A DNA stretch of 35,646 bases from an uncultured Acidimicrobiales bacterium (GCA_938029215.1 CALHFG010000064.1:1-35646); one strand, 5' to 3'. Shown: positions 15,803 through 22,838, numbered from the stretch's first letter. Notes: a model not told the origin generated them from the sequence alone. A program made the numbers and translations.

Positions 15803-17206
15803 CTAGCAACCGAGCCCGAGCCACACCGTGATGGGCCGGTCGGTTCCGCCCACGGTCACTGCTCCGTTCTCATTCATCTCCACCGAACCGCCACCGTCGA
15901 ACTTCATTACGTCGGTGTAACCGTCGCCTTGCAGATACTGCACCAGCTCGAGTGCGGTCATGTCCAAGGTGGCTCCAAAGGTCAACGTGGACGGCGGCTT
16001 GAACGCCACGAACGGGTGGCGCCGCGTGTTGAACGTGTAACTGTGCGACATGTCGGCGGTGAGGTTGCCGTCGGTCAACAGCGTGATTCCGCCCACCGCC
16101 CAGTCCCAATCGGCGTTCTGGTCACCCCAGAGTTCGGCCGACCAGAAATTGGAGTGCATCTGGAGGCGAGATCCATTGCGCCACGCCATATTCGACACGA
16201 CGTTGAGGTTGGCCCGGCCGGTGAAGTTCCACGAGAACTCATCGAGGTCGGCGCCAGCGCCGCGTCGTTCACCGAAGATTCCTCGATCGTTGTCGTCAAA
16301 GGTGCCCGGCACTGTCTGGCCGTCGATAACGGCGAGTCCGTATGTGGCGGTGCGATCGTTGGTGAGCCAGTTGGCATTGATCGATGCCACATCACATCGA
16401 GTCGAGCCGGCACTGATCGGTGTCTGCCAGAAGTCGACGTCGATCGCGCGACCGCCGGGAATGTCGCGGGCTACCAGGCTGGTCGCCGACCTTTCGGGGC
16501 TCTGCCACGTTGGCGTCAGCACCTGGACGAGGTCTCGCAGTGGGTCGAGCGATGCGTTCGGTTGATCGTCGGCGGGGAGGCGCGGAACGATCACCGCCTC
16601 GCTGCCGTCGGAAATGATCAGCCGGGGGCCGTTGATCAGCCAATCGCCGGGAGCGAAGTTTCGGCCGACGAGCTCCACCAGGTCGATGCCTTCGAGGGCG
16701 CCGAGTAGCGAGAACAGGTCCGAGTTGGACGCGGGGGAGAGGGTTTGGGTTTCACCGGTGTCGTAGTCGCGTCGAATCCGCTGGCCGTTGTTTCCTAGCT
16801 CTGTCTCACCGCAGCTCTGGTCGCATGTTGCGATGTCGTCGACCAGCAAGATTCGGAGGGCTGTTGATCGCTCAAAGACAAGCTCCTCCTTGGTCTCGGT
16901 GACGCCTTCGGGCAGCCGGTGTTGGGGCGCAGGAGTCGTTGTGGTCGTCGTTGACTCCGCGGACGGCTCGGTCGTCGTGGGCGCAGTCGTCGATGTGGTG
17001 GTTGGAGTCGTTGTGGTCGTCGTTGTGGGAACCGTGGTCGTTGTCGTAGAAGTAGAGGTGACCGAGGTGGCCGGCGGGGCGGTGGTGGTTGTGGGCTCGT
17101 CCGAGGCCAAGGTGGGTAGCACCGAACACGAGGCTGTGACGATACAGATTCCGATCAGTGAGATCTGGAGCGCGCCCGCATGCGCGCTTTTCCGAGGAAT
17201 CCCCAT
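15803..17206 (-). CDS. Thr-rich lipoprotein with phosphodiester glycosidase (NAGPA-like) domain
   Basis: A 467-residue envelope protein. The N-terminus has basic residues, a hydrophobic stretch and a lipobox-like VTASC with Cys27, so lipid anchoring is likely. Residues about 35-95 are a Thr/Pro low-complexity spacer (long Thr runs), a likely cell-wall-spanning, possibly glycosylated stalk. The C-terminal third matches the NAGPA/DUF2233 fold: LAVIDGQTVPGTFDDNDRG, and near the end MKFDGGGSVEM, the counterpart of the LDGGGSS motif. NAGPA enzymes cleave sugar phosphodiesters; a wall or teichoic-type target is possible. ATG at 17206 is preferred to the TTG at 17212. Confidence 0.82.
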   Translation of the reverse strand: MGIPRKSAHAGALQISLIGICIVTASCSVLPTLASDEPTTTTAPPATSVTSTSTTTTTVPTTTTTTTPTTTSTTAPTTTEPSAESTTTTTTPAPQHRLPEGVTETKEELVFERSTALRILLVDDIATCDQSCGETELGNNGQRIRRDYDTGETQTLSPASNSDLFSLLGALEGIDLVELVGRNFAPGDWLINGPRLIISDGSEAVIVPRLPADDQPNASLDPLRDLVQVLTPTWQSPERSATSLVARDIPGGRAIDVDFWQTPISAGSTRCDVASINANWLTNDRTATYGLAVIDGQTVPGTFDDNDRGIFGERRGAGADLDEFSWNFTGRANLNVVSNMAWRNGSRLQMHSNFWSAELWGDQNADWDWAVGGITLLTDGNLTADMSHSYTFNTRRHPFVAFKPPSTLTFGATLDMTALELVQYLQGDGYTDVMKFDGGGSVEMNENGAVTVGGTDRPITVWLGLGC

Positions 17207-17225
17207 GCTCAAGTATCGGCGCCGG

Positions 17226-17241
17226 GGTCAATATGTTGACC
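17226..17241. promoter_or_regulatory. 16-bp inverted repeat upstream of the lipoprotein gene
   Basis: GGTCAA-TATG-TTGACC lies 20 bases upstream of the lipoprotein start, in the 47-base gap after the PNPOx-family gene. It overlaps the place where promoter elements would be, so a repressor operator is plausible. Confidence 0.3.
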
Positions 17242-17253
17242 GCGGTAGGTGAG

Positions 17254-17907
17254 CTAGCTCTCCCCTTGAATCATCCGCTCGGCATATTCAGCTGCCGAGA
17301 TCGCCCCGCCCGCCGACTTGACCTTTGCGACGGTTTCAGGTGGCAGGGCGGACTGCAAACCATCGATCCGCTTCCACAGGGGGAGCGGCTGGGTGCCGTT
17401 GTCGGCTGGCACGTGATGCGACGTCTCGATTCGCTGATGTTTGTGGATGTAGCGAGCACAATTTCGAAACGCCTTGGTCACCTCGACCCGTACGATCAAT
17501 TTGGCCCCCGGGTACCGACTGAACAGGGGATCCTCATCGGAGGTGGTGGCGAGACCCTGTACCCGGACTCGTCGGGGCGTCTCGAAGTCTATGAACAACA
17601 GACCGACCTTGCCGGTGTCCAACAGGTTGCCTTCGCTGAGATGCATCCCGTTTCCGTCGTAGGTGGGGAAGGCGAGGGTCGACGGGCTAAGGACCGACAC
17701 GATCCCGATGCCCCCGCCCTTGTAGGACACCGTTGGCATCCCGGCGTCGTCGACTGTGGACAGGTAGAAGAAGTCGCGGCTCTCGATGAACTCCACATGC
17801 GTGTCGTCGAGTTCATTCTTGATGATCGTTTGTTCGAGACGATCTGCTAGCGGTCGGTCGTCGAACCGATCTTGTAGCTCTCGCTGACTTTCGGTGTAGA
17901 AGCCCAT
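17254..17907 (-). CDS. Pyridoxamine 5'-phosphate oxidase family (FMN-binding split-barrel) protein
   Basis: A 217-residue protein. Residues 40-150 form the FMN split barrel: FIESRDFFYLSTVDDAGMPTVSYKGG, then LAFPTYDGNGMHLSEGNLLDTGKVGLLFIDF, where this family binds flavin phosphate. The rest is an Arg/Lys-rich C-terminal extension with helix YIHKHQRI. True PNPOx activity is unlikely; relatives reduce or bind F420, FMN or haem. The ATG is one base from the nitroreductase stop, so the two flavin-type genes are cotranscribed and may act on the same compound. Confidence 0.88.
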   Translation of the reverse strand: MGFYTESQRELQDRFDDRPLADRLEQTIIKNELDDTHVEFIESRDFFYLSTVDDAGMPTVSYKGGGIGIVSVLSPSTLAFPTYDGNGMHLSEGNLLDTGKVGLLFIDFETPRRVRVQGLATTSDEDPLFSRYPGAKLIVRVEVTKAFRNCARYIHKHQRIETSHHVPADNGTQPLPLWKRIDGLQSALPPETVAKVKSAGGAISAAEYAERMIQGES

Positions 17908-17908
17908 G

Positions 17909-18577
17909 TCAGTTCCGGAAGTCGACGAACTCTTCGAGCGGGGCTCGTTCGGTTCGAAGTTCGTTCACCACGGCCTCGGTGTCCTCATAACCCAGGGCCA
18001 TTCCAACCGCCACCCTCTGATCGGCGGGAAGTTCGAGGTGGGTGTGAATGACCTTTTCGAATTCCTGCCATGCCGCTTGTGGGCAGGTGCTGAGACCGTG
18101 AGAGCGGGCCAGGGTCATCACGTTCGCCATGTAGAGCCCCAGGTCCATCCAGCCGCCGTTACGCATGGTCTCGTGCAGGCTGAAGATCAAACCGACCGGC
18201 GCTCCAAAGAACTCGAAATTCTTGCGGGCCTGGGCGGCCATCTTGTCGTATTCGCCTCGCTCGATGCCGAGCAGGCCGTACATATCCCAGCCGATCTTGC
18301 GGCGCCGGGCGAGGTAGGGCTCAACAAATTCGCTGGGGTAGTACATCTGGTCGGGTTCGTTGTCTCCGTTGTCGAAGGCTGCTTGCACGGCGTCGACGAG
18401 ATCGTCCTTGGACTGGCCCTGGACCACGGTGATATGCCACGGCTGAATATTGGTACCCGAAGGCGCACGGGCGGCATCTTGGAGAATGGTGCGGAGCACG
18501 TCGTCGGGCACCGGCTCGCCGGTAAAGGCCCGAATGGAACGACGACTGGTGACGGCCTCGGTGGCATCCATAGACAT
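17909..18577 (-). CDS. Nitroreductase family FMN-dependent oxidoreductase
   Basis: A 222-residue nitroreductase. SRRSIRAFTGEPVP gives the Arg-Ser FMN-phosphate site, AARAPSGTNIQPWHITVV the conserved APS/NxQPW segment, and WMDLGLYMANVMTLARSHGLSTCPQAAW the central helix. VAVGMALGYED closes the fold. Such flavoproteins reduce nitro groups, quinones or enones with NAD(P)H. A TAGGTT box ends exactly 6 bases before the ATG at 18577, which favours this start over the ATG two codons later. It is the first gene of the operon with the split-barrel protein. Confidence 0.92.
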   Translation of the reverse strand: MSMDATEAVTSRRSIRAFTGEPVPDDVLRTILQDAARAPSGTNIQPWHITVVQGQSKDDLVDAVQAAFDNGDNEPDQMYYPSEFVEPYLARRRKIGWDMYGLLGIERGEYDKMAAQARKNFEFFGAPVGLIFSLHETMRNGGWMDLGLYMANVMTLARSHGLSTCPQAAWQEFEKVIHTHLELPADQRVAVGMALGYEDTEAVVNELRTERAPLEEFVDFRN

Positions 18578-18583
18578 GCCCCG

Positions 18584-18589
18584 AACCTA
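18584..18589 (-). promoter_or_regulatory. Predicted -10 box (TAGGTT) of the nitroreductase operon
   Basis: TAGGTT fits TANNNT and ends 6 bases before the ATG at 18577, so the message is predicted to be leaderless. Confidence 0.5.
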
Positions 18590-18635
18590 CTCGGCCACCC
18601 TGGGGTGGCTCCAAAGTGGGTGAGCCAAGCCCTTT

Positions 18636-18769
18636 GGTGGCCTACCAGTTGAACGAGCTCCCGGGGCTGGACTCGAACCAGCAGCGCTTGGCTTCAAAGC
18701 GTGTGGTGGCCTACCAGTTGAACGAGCTCCCGGGGCTGGACTCGAACCAGCAACGCCTGGCTTCAAAGG
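18636..18769. repeat. 65-bp direct repeat, two copies at 69-bp spacing, covering the tRNA-Gln 3' half
   Basis: Copies at 18636-18700 and 18705-18769 match at 62 of 65 positions. The second copy contains the 3' half of the intact tRNA-Gln plus its downstream flank; the first repeats this outside the gene. It is the mark of a tandem duplication within the tRNA. Confidence 0.9.
18642..18723 (-). pseudogene. Degenerate tRNA-Gln-like remnants
   Basis: Downstream of tRNA-Gln, a D-loop-like segment (18711-18723), a TTTGAAG anticodon-loop-like stretch and a perfect T-arm with CCCGGGA acceptor strand (18659-18682) recur, followed by one more D-loop-like piece (18642-18654). The D-stem does not pair, and the 5' acceptor strand would have to reuse the 3' end of the intact tRNA, so this copy should not be a working tRNA. 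Confidence 0.6.
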
Positions 18770-18799
18770 CCAGTGTTCTACCAATTGAACTACCCGGGA
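18727..18799 (-). tRNA. tRNA-Gln (anticodon TTG)
   Basis: A full cloverleaf of 73 bases: acceptor TCCCGGG/CCCGGGA, discriminator G, D-arm GTTC/GAAC with AATTGGTA loop, anticodon stem CTGGC/GCCAG with loop CTTTGAA (anticodon TTG, complement of 18764-18766), and T-arm GCTGG/CCAGC with loop TTCGAGT. The CCA end is not encoded. A TAACCT box at 18813-18818 fits its promoter. A tRNA-Gln gene in front of glmU is also typical of other actinobacteria. Confidence 0.95.
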
Positions 18800-18812
18800 C
18801 CGTGGGCACTGC

Positions 18813-18818
18813 AGGTTA
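18813..18818 (-). promoter_or_regulatory. Predicted -10 box (TAACCT) of tRNA-Gln
   Basis: TAACCT fits TANNNT and lies 13 bases upstream of the mature tRNA 5' end, a usual distance for a tRNA promoter with a short 5' trailer to be removed by RNase P. Confidence 0.4.
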
Positions 18819-18898
18819 GCTGGGGTGCCGTTGGTGAATTGCCTAGGTTACCAATGTTTTCTCTTGGCTTGGGGAGCGTTTCTGCACAGATCTGGCGT

Positions 18899-18904
18899 TA
18901 GTCT
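18899..18904 (+). promoter_or_regulatory. Predicted -10 box (TAGTCT) of the bS22 gene
   Basis: TAGTCT fits TANNNT and ends 10 bases before the ATG at 18915, so the leader would be only a few bases long. Confidence 0.4.
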
Positions 18905-18914
18905 GGCGGGCCTT

Positions 18915-19010
18915 ATGGGTTCGTTGATTAAGAAGCGTCGGAAGCGTATGCGCAAGAAGAAGCACCGCAAGTTGCTGAAGCGCACGCGTATCCAGCGTCG
19001 GAACAAGTAG
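18915..19010 (+). CDS. Small ribosomal subunit protein bS22 (AURKAIP1/COX24-type)
   Basis: A 31-residue very basic protein starting MGSLIKKRRKRMRKKKHRKL and ending RIQRRNK. It matches the short actinobacterial bS22 protein found in mycobacterial 30S subunits, known in databases as AURKAIP1/COX24 domain protein. Eighteen or more of its residues are Lys, Arg or His. The upstream in-frame sequence from 18825 is hydrophobic and unlike the family, so the start is the internal ATG. It is a strong marker of Actinomycetota and is often missed because of its size. Confidence 0.92.
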   Translation: MGSLIKKRRKRMRKKKHRKLLKRTRIQRRNK

Positions 19011-19015
19011 ACCAG

Positions 19016-19041
19016 CGTCGCCCCCGGTGTGTGGGGCGATG
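19016..19041 (+). terminator. Hairpin after the bS22 gene, possible terminator
   Basis: A 9-bp stem (one G-T pair) 19016-19024 with 19033-19041 around an 8-base loop starts 5 bases after the stop. There is no T run, as often in high-GC actinobacteria. The rest of the 176-base gap to glmU shows no gene. Confidence 0.45.
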
Positions 19042-19174
19042 ACGGCTCGGTCGACCGGGACTGCTTTGGCGGTGCCGGTCGCTTTGCGTTTTGCGCTCAC
19101 GACGGGTCGATCAGCTCACCTCGACGGGTAGTCCTGCCGTGCCTCGGGGTCTGCCCTTTGAGCTTTGTGCCCAC

Positions 19175-19180
19175 TAGTGT
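19175..19180 (+). promoter_or_regulatory. Predicted -10 box (TAGTGT) of glmU
   Basis: TAGTGT lies in CACTAGTGT, a 9-base string also found at the pntAA promoter. It ends 6 bases before the ATG at 19187, predicting a leaderless glmU message. Confidence 0.5.
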
Positions 19181-19186
19181 GGAGGG

Positions 19187-20266
19187 ATGGCGATGGGAGA
19201 CGTATCCGCTCTAGTGATTGCGACCGCTTCGGGCGCGCCCTTGGTGTCTGAACGACCCAAGCCGATCCATTTGCTGTGCGGTCGACCGATGCTTTCATGG
19301 GTTTTGAGCGCGATCTCCGACGCCGGCGTCGGTGAAGCCGTCATCGTCACCGGATCCGATGGCGACTGGATCTCCAAACGAATCATGGATACCCCTCCGA
19401 GAGGGCTAACCGCCCGCTTCTTGGAGCAACCTCGTCAACGAGGTAACGCCGAGGCAGCCCTTATTGGGATGAGTGGCTTTGATGAATTCGACGATGAAGG
19501 CGACGTGCTCATCGTTCCGGCCGACATGCCGCTGCTTACCGGTGACGTTCTGTCTACGTTGCTCGAGGAACATCGCACGAGCGGTGCGGCGTGCACGATC
19601 GCCACCTACCACACCATCGAAACGGCCGGCGTCCGCAAAGTGGTCCATGATCGTCATGGCCGCCCCGTCGGGATCGCGGTCTCCTCTCTGCAAGAACAGG
19701 GCGACGCGATCGAAGCGGCAGTTGGCGTCTACGTGATTCGTCGCGGCCTTCTTTCACCGGCCATCCGGCGCACGCTGCCCGACCCCGGTAGCGGTCACCA
19801 TCTGTTGCGCGACGTGCCCGGAGTCCTGGCCGACAGCGGCCACGCGCTGGCCACGTGTGCCTTCGCTCCGGACTCGTTCGAAGAAGTGGACAACCGCCTG
19901 CACCTGGCCGAGGCCGAGGCAGCATTGCGCGATCGAACCAATCGTCATTGGATGGAACGTGGCGTCACGATGATCGACCCCAGCCGCACCAGAGTGGACG
20001 CCACCGTCGAGCTCGCTCCCGACGTCACCCTGTATCCGGGGGTTTCCCTCAGCGGAAACACTGTGATCGCCGAAGGATGCGACATCGGCCCCGACACCAA
20101 TCTGGATCACTGCACGGTTGGTTCCCGCAGTGTTGTTCGCTCCACCACCGGCCAGCTGGCCACCATTGGAGAGCAGTGCACGGTCGGTCCGTACGCCGCG
20201 TTAAGCCCCGGTGCAGAAGTTCCTGACAGAACTGTCACCGGACCCTTCTATGCTGCAGAGGCCTAA
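19187..20266 (+). CDS. glmU: GlmU-like protein lacking the acetyltransferase part
   Basis: A 359-residue protein in the place of glmU. Residues 1-225 are the nucleotidyltransferase domain (GDVLIVPADMPLLTGDVL, PKPIH, and a CAFAPDSFEEVDNRLHLAEAE block equal to the usual end of that domain). A left-handed beta-helix starts near 255 (GVTMIDPSRTRVDATV) but stops at about VGPYAALSPGAE. Full GlmU is about 456 residues, so the part with the acetyltransferase catalytic His and CoA site is absent, and prs begins 47 bases later, leaving no room for it. The N-terminal LAAGxGTRM loop is also altered (VIATASGAPLV), with its Arg lost. It may only make UDP-GlcNAc from GlcNAc-1-P, or have a new substrate. ATG 19193 has a Shine-Dalgarno but would not fit the predicted start of transcription. 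Confidence 0.8.
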   Translation: MAMGDVSALVIATASGAPLVSERPKPIHLLCGRPMLSWVLSAISDAGVGEAVIVTGSDGDWISKRIMDTPPRGLTARFLEQPRQRGNAEAALIGMSGFDEFDDEGDVLIVPADMPLLTGDVLSTLLEEHRTSGAACTIATYHTIETAGVRKVVHDRHGRPVGIAVSSLQEQGDAIEAAVGVYVIRRGLLSPAIRRTLPDPGSGHHLLRDVPGVLADSGHALATCAFAPDSFEEVDNRLHLAEAEAALRDRTNRHWMERGVTMIDPSRTRVDATVELAPDVTLYPGVSLSGNTVIAEGCDIGPDTNLDHCTVGSRSVVRSTTGQLATIGEQCTVGPYAALSPGAEVPDRTVTGPFYAAEA

Positions 20267-20313
20267 CACGCCAAAGAAGTAGTAGGCGGCACGTCCAGAA
20301 CCGGGGAGACACC

Positions 20314-21294
20314 ATGGAAGCCGTAACGAAGAAGAAGCTGCACTTGTTCAGTGGACGCCACAACGTGGAGCTTGCCGATGAAGTCGCTGGCTACCTCAAC
20401 GTGGAAGTCACCGAAGCTCATCCGAGCCAGTTCGCCAACGGCGAAACGCACGTGCGCTTTGCAGAATCGATTCGCGGTTCAGATGTCTTCATCATTCAAA
20501 GCCACGGCTCGGTCGAAGATCGTTCCTTGAACGACGCCGTCATGGAACATCTCATCATGGTCGACGCCGCCCGGCGAGCCTCGGCCAAGCGCATCACCGC
20601 CGTTCTGCCCTGTTACGGCTACGCCCGTCAGGACCGCAAGAGCGAAGGTCGGGAACCGATCACCGCCCGGCTCATTGCAGATCTCTTCAAGGCTGCGGGC
20701 GCCTCCCGACTGGTGTCGGTCGATCTCCATAGCGGTCAGATCCAGGGATTCTTCAACGGACCCGTCGACCACCTCACCGCGATGCCGGTGCTCATCAACC
20801 ACCTCAAGCAATACGGCGAAGACCTCGTAGTTGTTTCGCCCGACGCCGGCCGGGTGAAAGTGGCCGAACGCTACTCACAGAAGCTTTCCGCCGACCTCGC
20901 CATCGTCCACAAGCGCCGCCTGAAAGGCAAAAAGAACCAGGTCGAGGCGAAGGACATCGTTGGTGAAGTCGAAGGTCGCCGTTGCGTACTGATCGACGAC
21001 ATGATCGACACCGCAGGCACCATTTGCTCCGCAGCAGAACTCTTGATGGACCGCGGTGCCGCGTCAGTAATCGCAGCGGCAACCCACGGCGTGTTCAGCG
21101 GTCCAGCCATCGACCGCCTCAAGAACAGCGTTCTCGATGCAGTCATCGTCACCAACACCCTGCCGCTGCCCCCCGAAAAGCAGTTCGACAAGCTCGAAGT
21201 GCTCTCAGTCGCACCCCTCATCGCCGACGCCATCCGGGCCGTCTTCGAAGACTCATCCGTGAGCGAACTCTTCGGCGGACAAAACCAGCAATAA
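20314..21294 (+). CDS. prs: Ribose-phosphate pyrophosphokinase
   Basis: A 326-residue enzyme that makes PRPP from ribose-5-phosphate and ATP for nucleotide, His and Trp synthesis. LHLFSGRHNVELADEVAGYL, FANGETHVRF, YGYARQDRK (ATP site), VDLHSGQIQGFF (metal/ribose site) and CVLIDDMIDTAGTI (PRPP loop) are all intact. Length is normal. A good ribosome-binding site (GGGAG, 8 bases before ATG) marks the start, 47 bases after glmU, so cotranscription with glmU is likely. Confidence 0.97.
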   Translation: MEAVTKKKLHLFSGRHNVELADEVAGYLNVEVTEAHPSQFANGETHVRFAESIRGSDVFIIQSHGSVEDRSLNDAVMEHLIMVDAARRASAKRITAVLPCYGYARQDRKSEGREPITARLIADLFKAAGASRLVSVDLHSGQIQGFFNGPVDHLTAMPVLINHLKQYGEDLVVVSPDAGRVKVAERYSQKLSADLAIVHKRRLKGKKNQVEAKDIVGEVEGRRCVLIDDMIDTAGTICSAAELLMDRGAASVIAAATHGVFSGPAIDRLKNSVLDAVIVTNTLPLPPEKQFDKLEVLSVAPLIADAIRAVFEDSSVSELFGGQNQQ

Positions 21295-21295
21295 C

Positions 21296-21339
21296 TTTTC
21301 GCCTTTCGCTCGCCTGCGGGCGGATGTGCAGGGCGAAAA
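21296..21339 (+). terminator. Stem-loop after prs, possible terminator
   Basis: TTTTCGCC (21296-21303) pairs with GGCGAAAA (21332-21339), with a nested CGCC/GGCG stem inside. It starts one base after the prs stop. No T run follows. Confidence 0.4.
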
Positions 21340-21359
21340 CCTGTCACAGACTCGTTCTT

Positions 21360-21365
21360 TAGGTT
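21360..21365 (+). promoter_or_regulatory. Predicted -10 box (TAGGTT) of the DUF4272 gene
   Basis: TAGGTT fits TANNNT. The predicted start point, near 21372, would give a leader of about 22 bases that is almost wholly the hairpin at 21375-21392. Confidence 0.4.
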
Positions 21366-21374
21366 GGTGCCACA

Positions 21375-21392
21375 TCCTTCCGATAGGAAGGA
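21375..21392 (+). promoter_or_regulatory. Hairpin that hides the Shine-Dalgarno site of the DUF4272 gene
   Basis: TCCTTCC pairs perfectly with GGAAGGA through a GATA tetraloop; the 3' arm is the ribosome-binding site, two bases before the ATG at 21394. Translation should be restrained unless the stem opens. Confidence 0.6.
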
Positions 21393-21393
21393 C

Positions 21394-22743
21394 ATGGTTG
21401 AGAACCTCGCGGTTTATCTAAAGAATGACAAGGTCGAGTGGAAGGCCGCTCTCCCTGACTCCACGACCAACGGCGGGTTCATGAAGAAGGCCACCCAGGT
21501 CGACTGGCCAACCGAGGATGGTGCGGTCAAGATCACCCTCATGCAAGGTGTTGAGCTGAAGTCTCACCTGCAAGGCCTGGCCGGGTTCGTGCAAAAGAAC
21601 ACCGACGACATCGATCTCCAGCAAGAGGCCCTTGCGTTCGTCGACGGCGTGCATCTCTGCATGGGCGTACAGTTCGCTCAATCCGTCGACGAGAACGGCC
21701 CAACCATTCAGCGTCTGAAGAACGTGGCCGCGGTCCACGGCGGGGCGATCTTCGTGCACGACAGCCTTCTGAAAGATGGCCGCTACATCGCCGGTGAACT
21801 GGCTGGCACAGAGCCTGACACCCAGGCTGAGCCCGCACCCGCAGCGACAGTCCCAGGCGAGACCGAACCGCAAGGCGAACCCGACGTACAGCCCGAAACT
21901 GCATCCGAACACGAAAACGTCGCGGTGCCTCAGCCGACGCCCGCACCCACCGAGGCTCCGGAAGTTGCCGCGGCACCCGTAGCCGCGCCCGCGGCCGCTG
22001 CAGCGGCCGTCGCGACGGTGCAGCTGGACCCCGCGGAGATGCAGTTCGCCAACGAGAACCCGCCGCTGGTTCGAACCGATCGACGCGCCCGCACCCTGGC
22101 CCATCTGGCCTCTCGAGGGTTTACCGCAGCTGAGACCCTGCCCATTGGCGAGGTCGAGAAGCCACTGCGACCGGCGACCGAGATAGCGGCCCGCCTCGGA
22201 GCTGCGGCCATCGCCTATCTGTGGTGTGTTGCACCGCGCGACTTTGTGTCCGACGAAGAGCTTCAAACCGCGGCGAGATCACACGACGTCGCTCCCGGTC
22301 ATACGGCTAAAACCGGTGCAATTCTGTCCACCGAACGAGTCGCCGCGCAACAGCAGTTCGGCGGCACCATCGGATGGTCGCTCGAAAACATGTGGGCCCT
22401 GGCGTGGGTGTTGGGCTTTGATCACGAGATTCAGATCGATAGCGGCATGATCGATGATGCAGCATCGGTGGCCCTCCGCAACTGGATGCCAATTCACGGA
22501 CGCACCATGACGTCGATCCTGGCCGCAGCCAATCCTCGCACTGCCGATGAGGTCGCCGATCGAGAAGACATCTTCTACTGCGCCCACAACGCGGTGCGGT
22601 CGGCCCAGACCGGCCACAACTTCACCGTGCCCGAAGGGTTTGATCCCGTCGCCCACGGCGGAACCGTACATGAGCGTCGTCATGGCCTGACCTGGTGTTT
22701 GTCACCAGGAATTCAGTGGGATGCGACCGACCTCAGCACCTAG
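21394..22743 (+). CDS. DUF4272-domain protein with novel N-terminal domain
   Basis: A 449-residue protein. Residues 225-449 match DUF4272: VRTDRRARTLAHLASRGF, LRPATEIAARLGAAAIAYLW, and IGWSLENMWALAWVLGF. The molecular role of that domain is unknown. Residues 1-135 form a domain I do not recognise (FVDGVHLCMGVQFAQSV, VAAVHGGAIFVHDSLL), and 138-210 are a Pro/Ala/Glu-rich linker. No signal peptide or membrane segment, so probably cytosolic. The start at 21394 has a strong AGGAAGG; an upstream in-frame GTG (21364) has none and lies before the predicted transcript start. The gene sits between prs and rplY, where mycobacteria have the lipoprotein gene lpqT. Confidence 0.8.
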   Translation: MVENLAVYLKNDKVEWKAALPDSTTNGGFMKKATQVDWPTEDGAVKITLMQGVELKSHLQGLAGFVQKNTDDIDLQQEALAFVDGVHLCMGVQFAQSVDENGPTIQRLKNVAAVHGGAIFVHDSLLKDGRYIAGELAGTEPDTQAEPAPAATVPGETEPQGEPDVQPETASEHENVAVPQPTPAPTEAPEVAAAPVAAPAAAAAAVATVQLDPAEMQFANENPPLVRTDRRARTLAHLASRGFTAAETLPIGEVEKPLRPATEIAARLGAAAIAYLWCVAPRDFVSDEELQTAARSHDVAPGHTAKTGAILSTERVAAQQQFGGTIGWSLENMWALAWVLGFDHEIQIDSGMIDDAASVALRNWMPIHGRTMTSILAAANPRTADEVADREDIFYCAHNAVRSAQTGHNFTVPEGFDPVAHGGTVHERRHGLTWCLSPGIQWDATDLST

Positions 22744-22774
22744 GTTCGACACCGACGGTTGATGCCTAAGGTTT

Positions 22775-22805
22775 CCTCGAATTCATCGATGGAGGTTCAT
22801 CGAGG
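22775..22805 (+). terminator. Inverted repeats between the DUF4272 gene and rplY
   Basis: TCGATG (22786-22791) pairs with CATCGA (22798-22803), and an outer CCTCGA (22775-22780) can pair with TCGAGG (22800-22805), giving competing stems. It may end the upstream transcript. No T run follows. Confidence 0.35.
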
Positions 22806-22832
22806 AGAGGGGGAAGCCGGGGTGGATTCCGC

Positions 22833-22838
22833 TAACCT
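22833..22838 (+). promoter_or_regulatory. Predicted -10 box (TAACCT) of rplY
   Basis: TAACCT fits TANNNT and would give rplY a leader of about 70 bases, long enough for a regulatory leader; no known ribosomal-protein leader was recognised. Confidence 0.35.

Noticed and set aside
15929..16708. A 259-codon plus-strand open frame opposite the lipoprotein gene.
   Set aside because: The minus frame has a lipobox, Thr-rich stalk and the DGGGS motif; the plus frame has no domain and lies wholly inside it.
16931..17097. The repetitive GT/AC-rich tract as a CRISPR or satellite repeat.
   Set aside because: It is the coding sequence of the Thr-rich stalk of the lipoprotein; there are no regular repeat-spacer units. 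No CRISPR array was seen in the window.
18658..18723. A second working tRNA-Gln gene.
   Set aside because: The D-stem does not pair and its 5' acceptor strand would have to come from the 3' end of the intact tRNA; it is scored as a remnant.
19193..20266. glmU starting at the second ATG (19193), which has a GGAGG-type site.
   Set aside because: The -10 box predicts transcription to begin at 19187, so GGAGGG would not be in the mRNA. Either start gives nearly the same protein.
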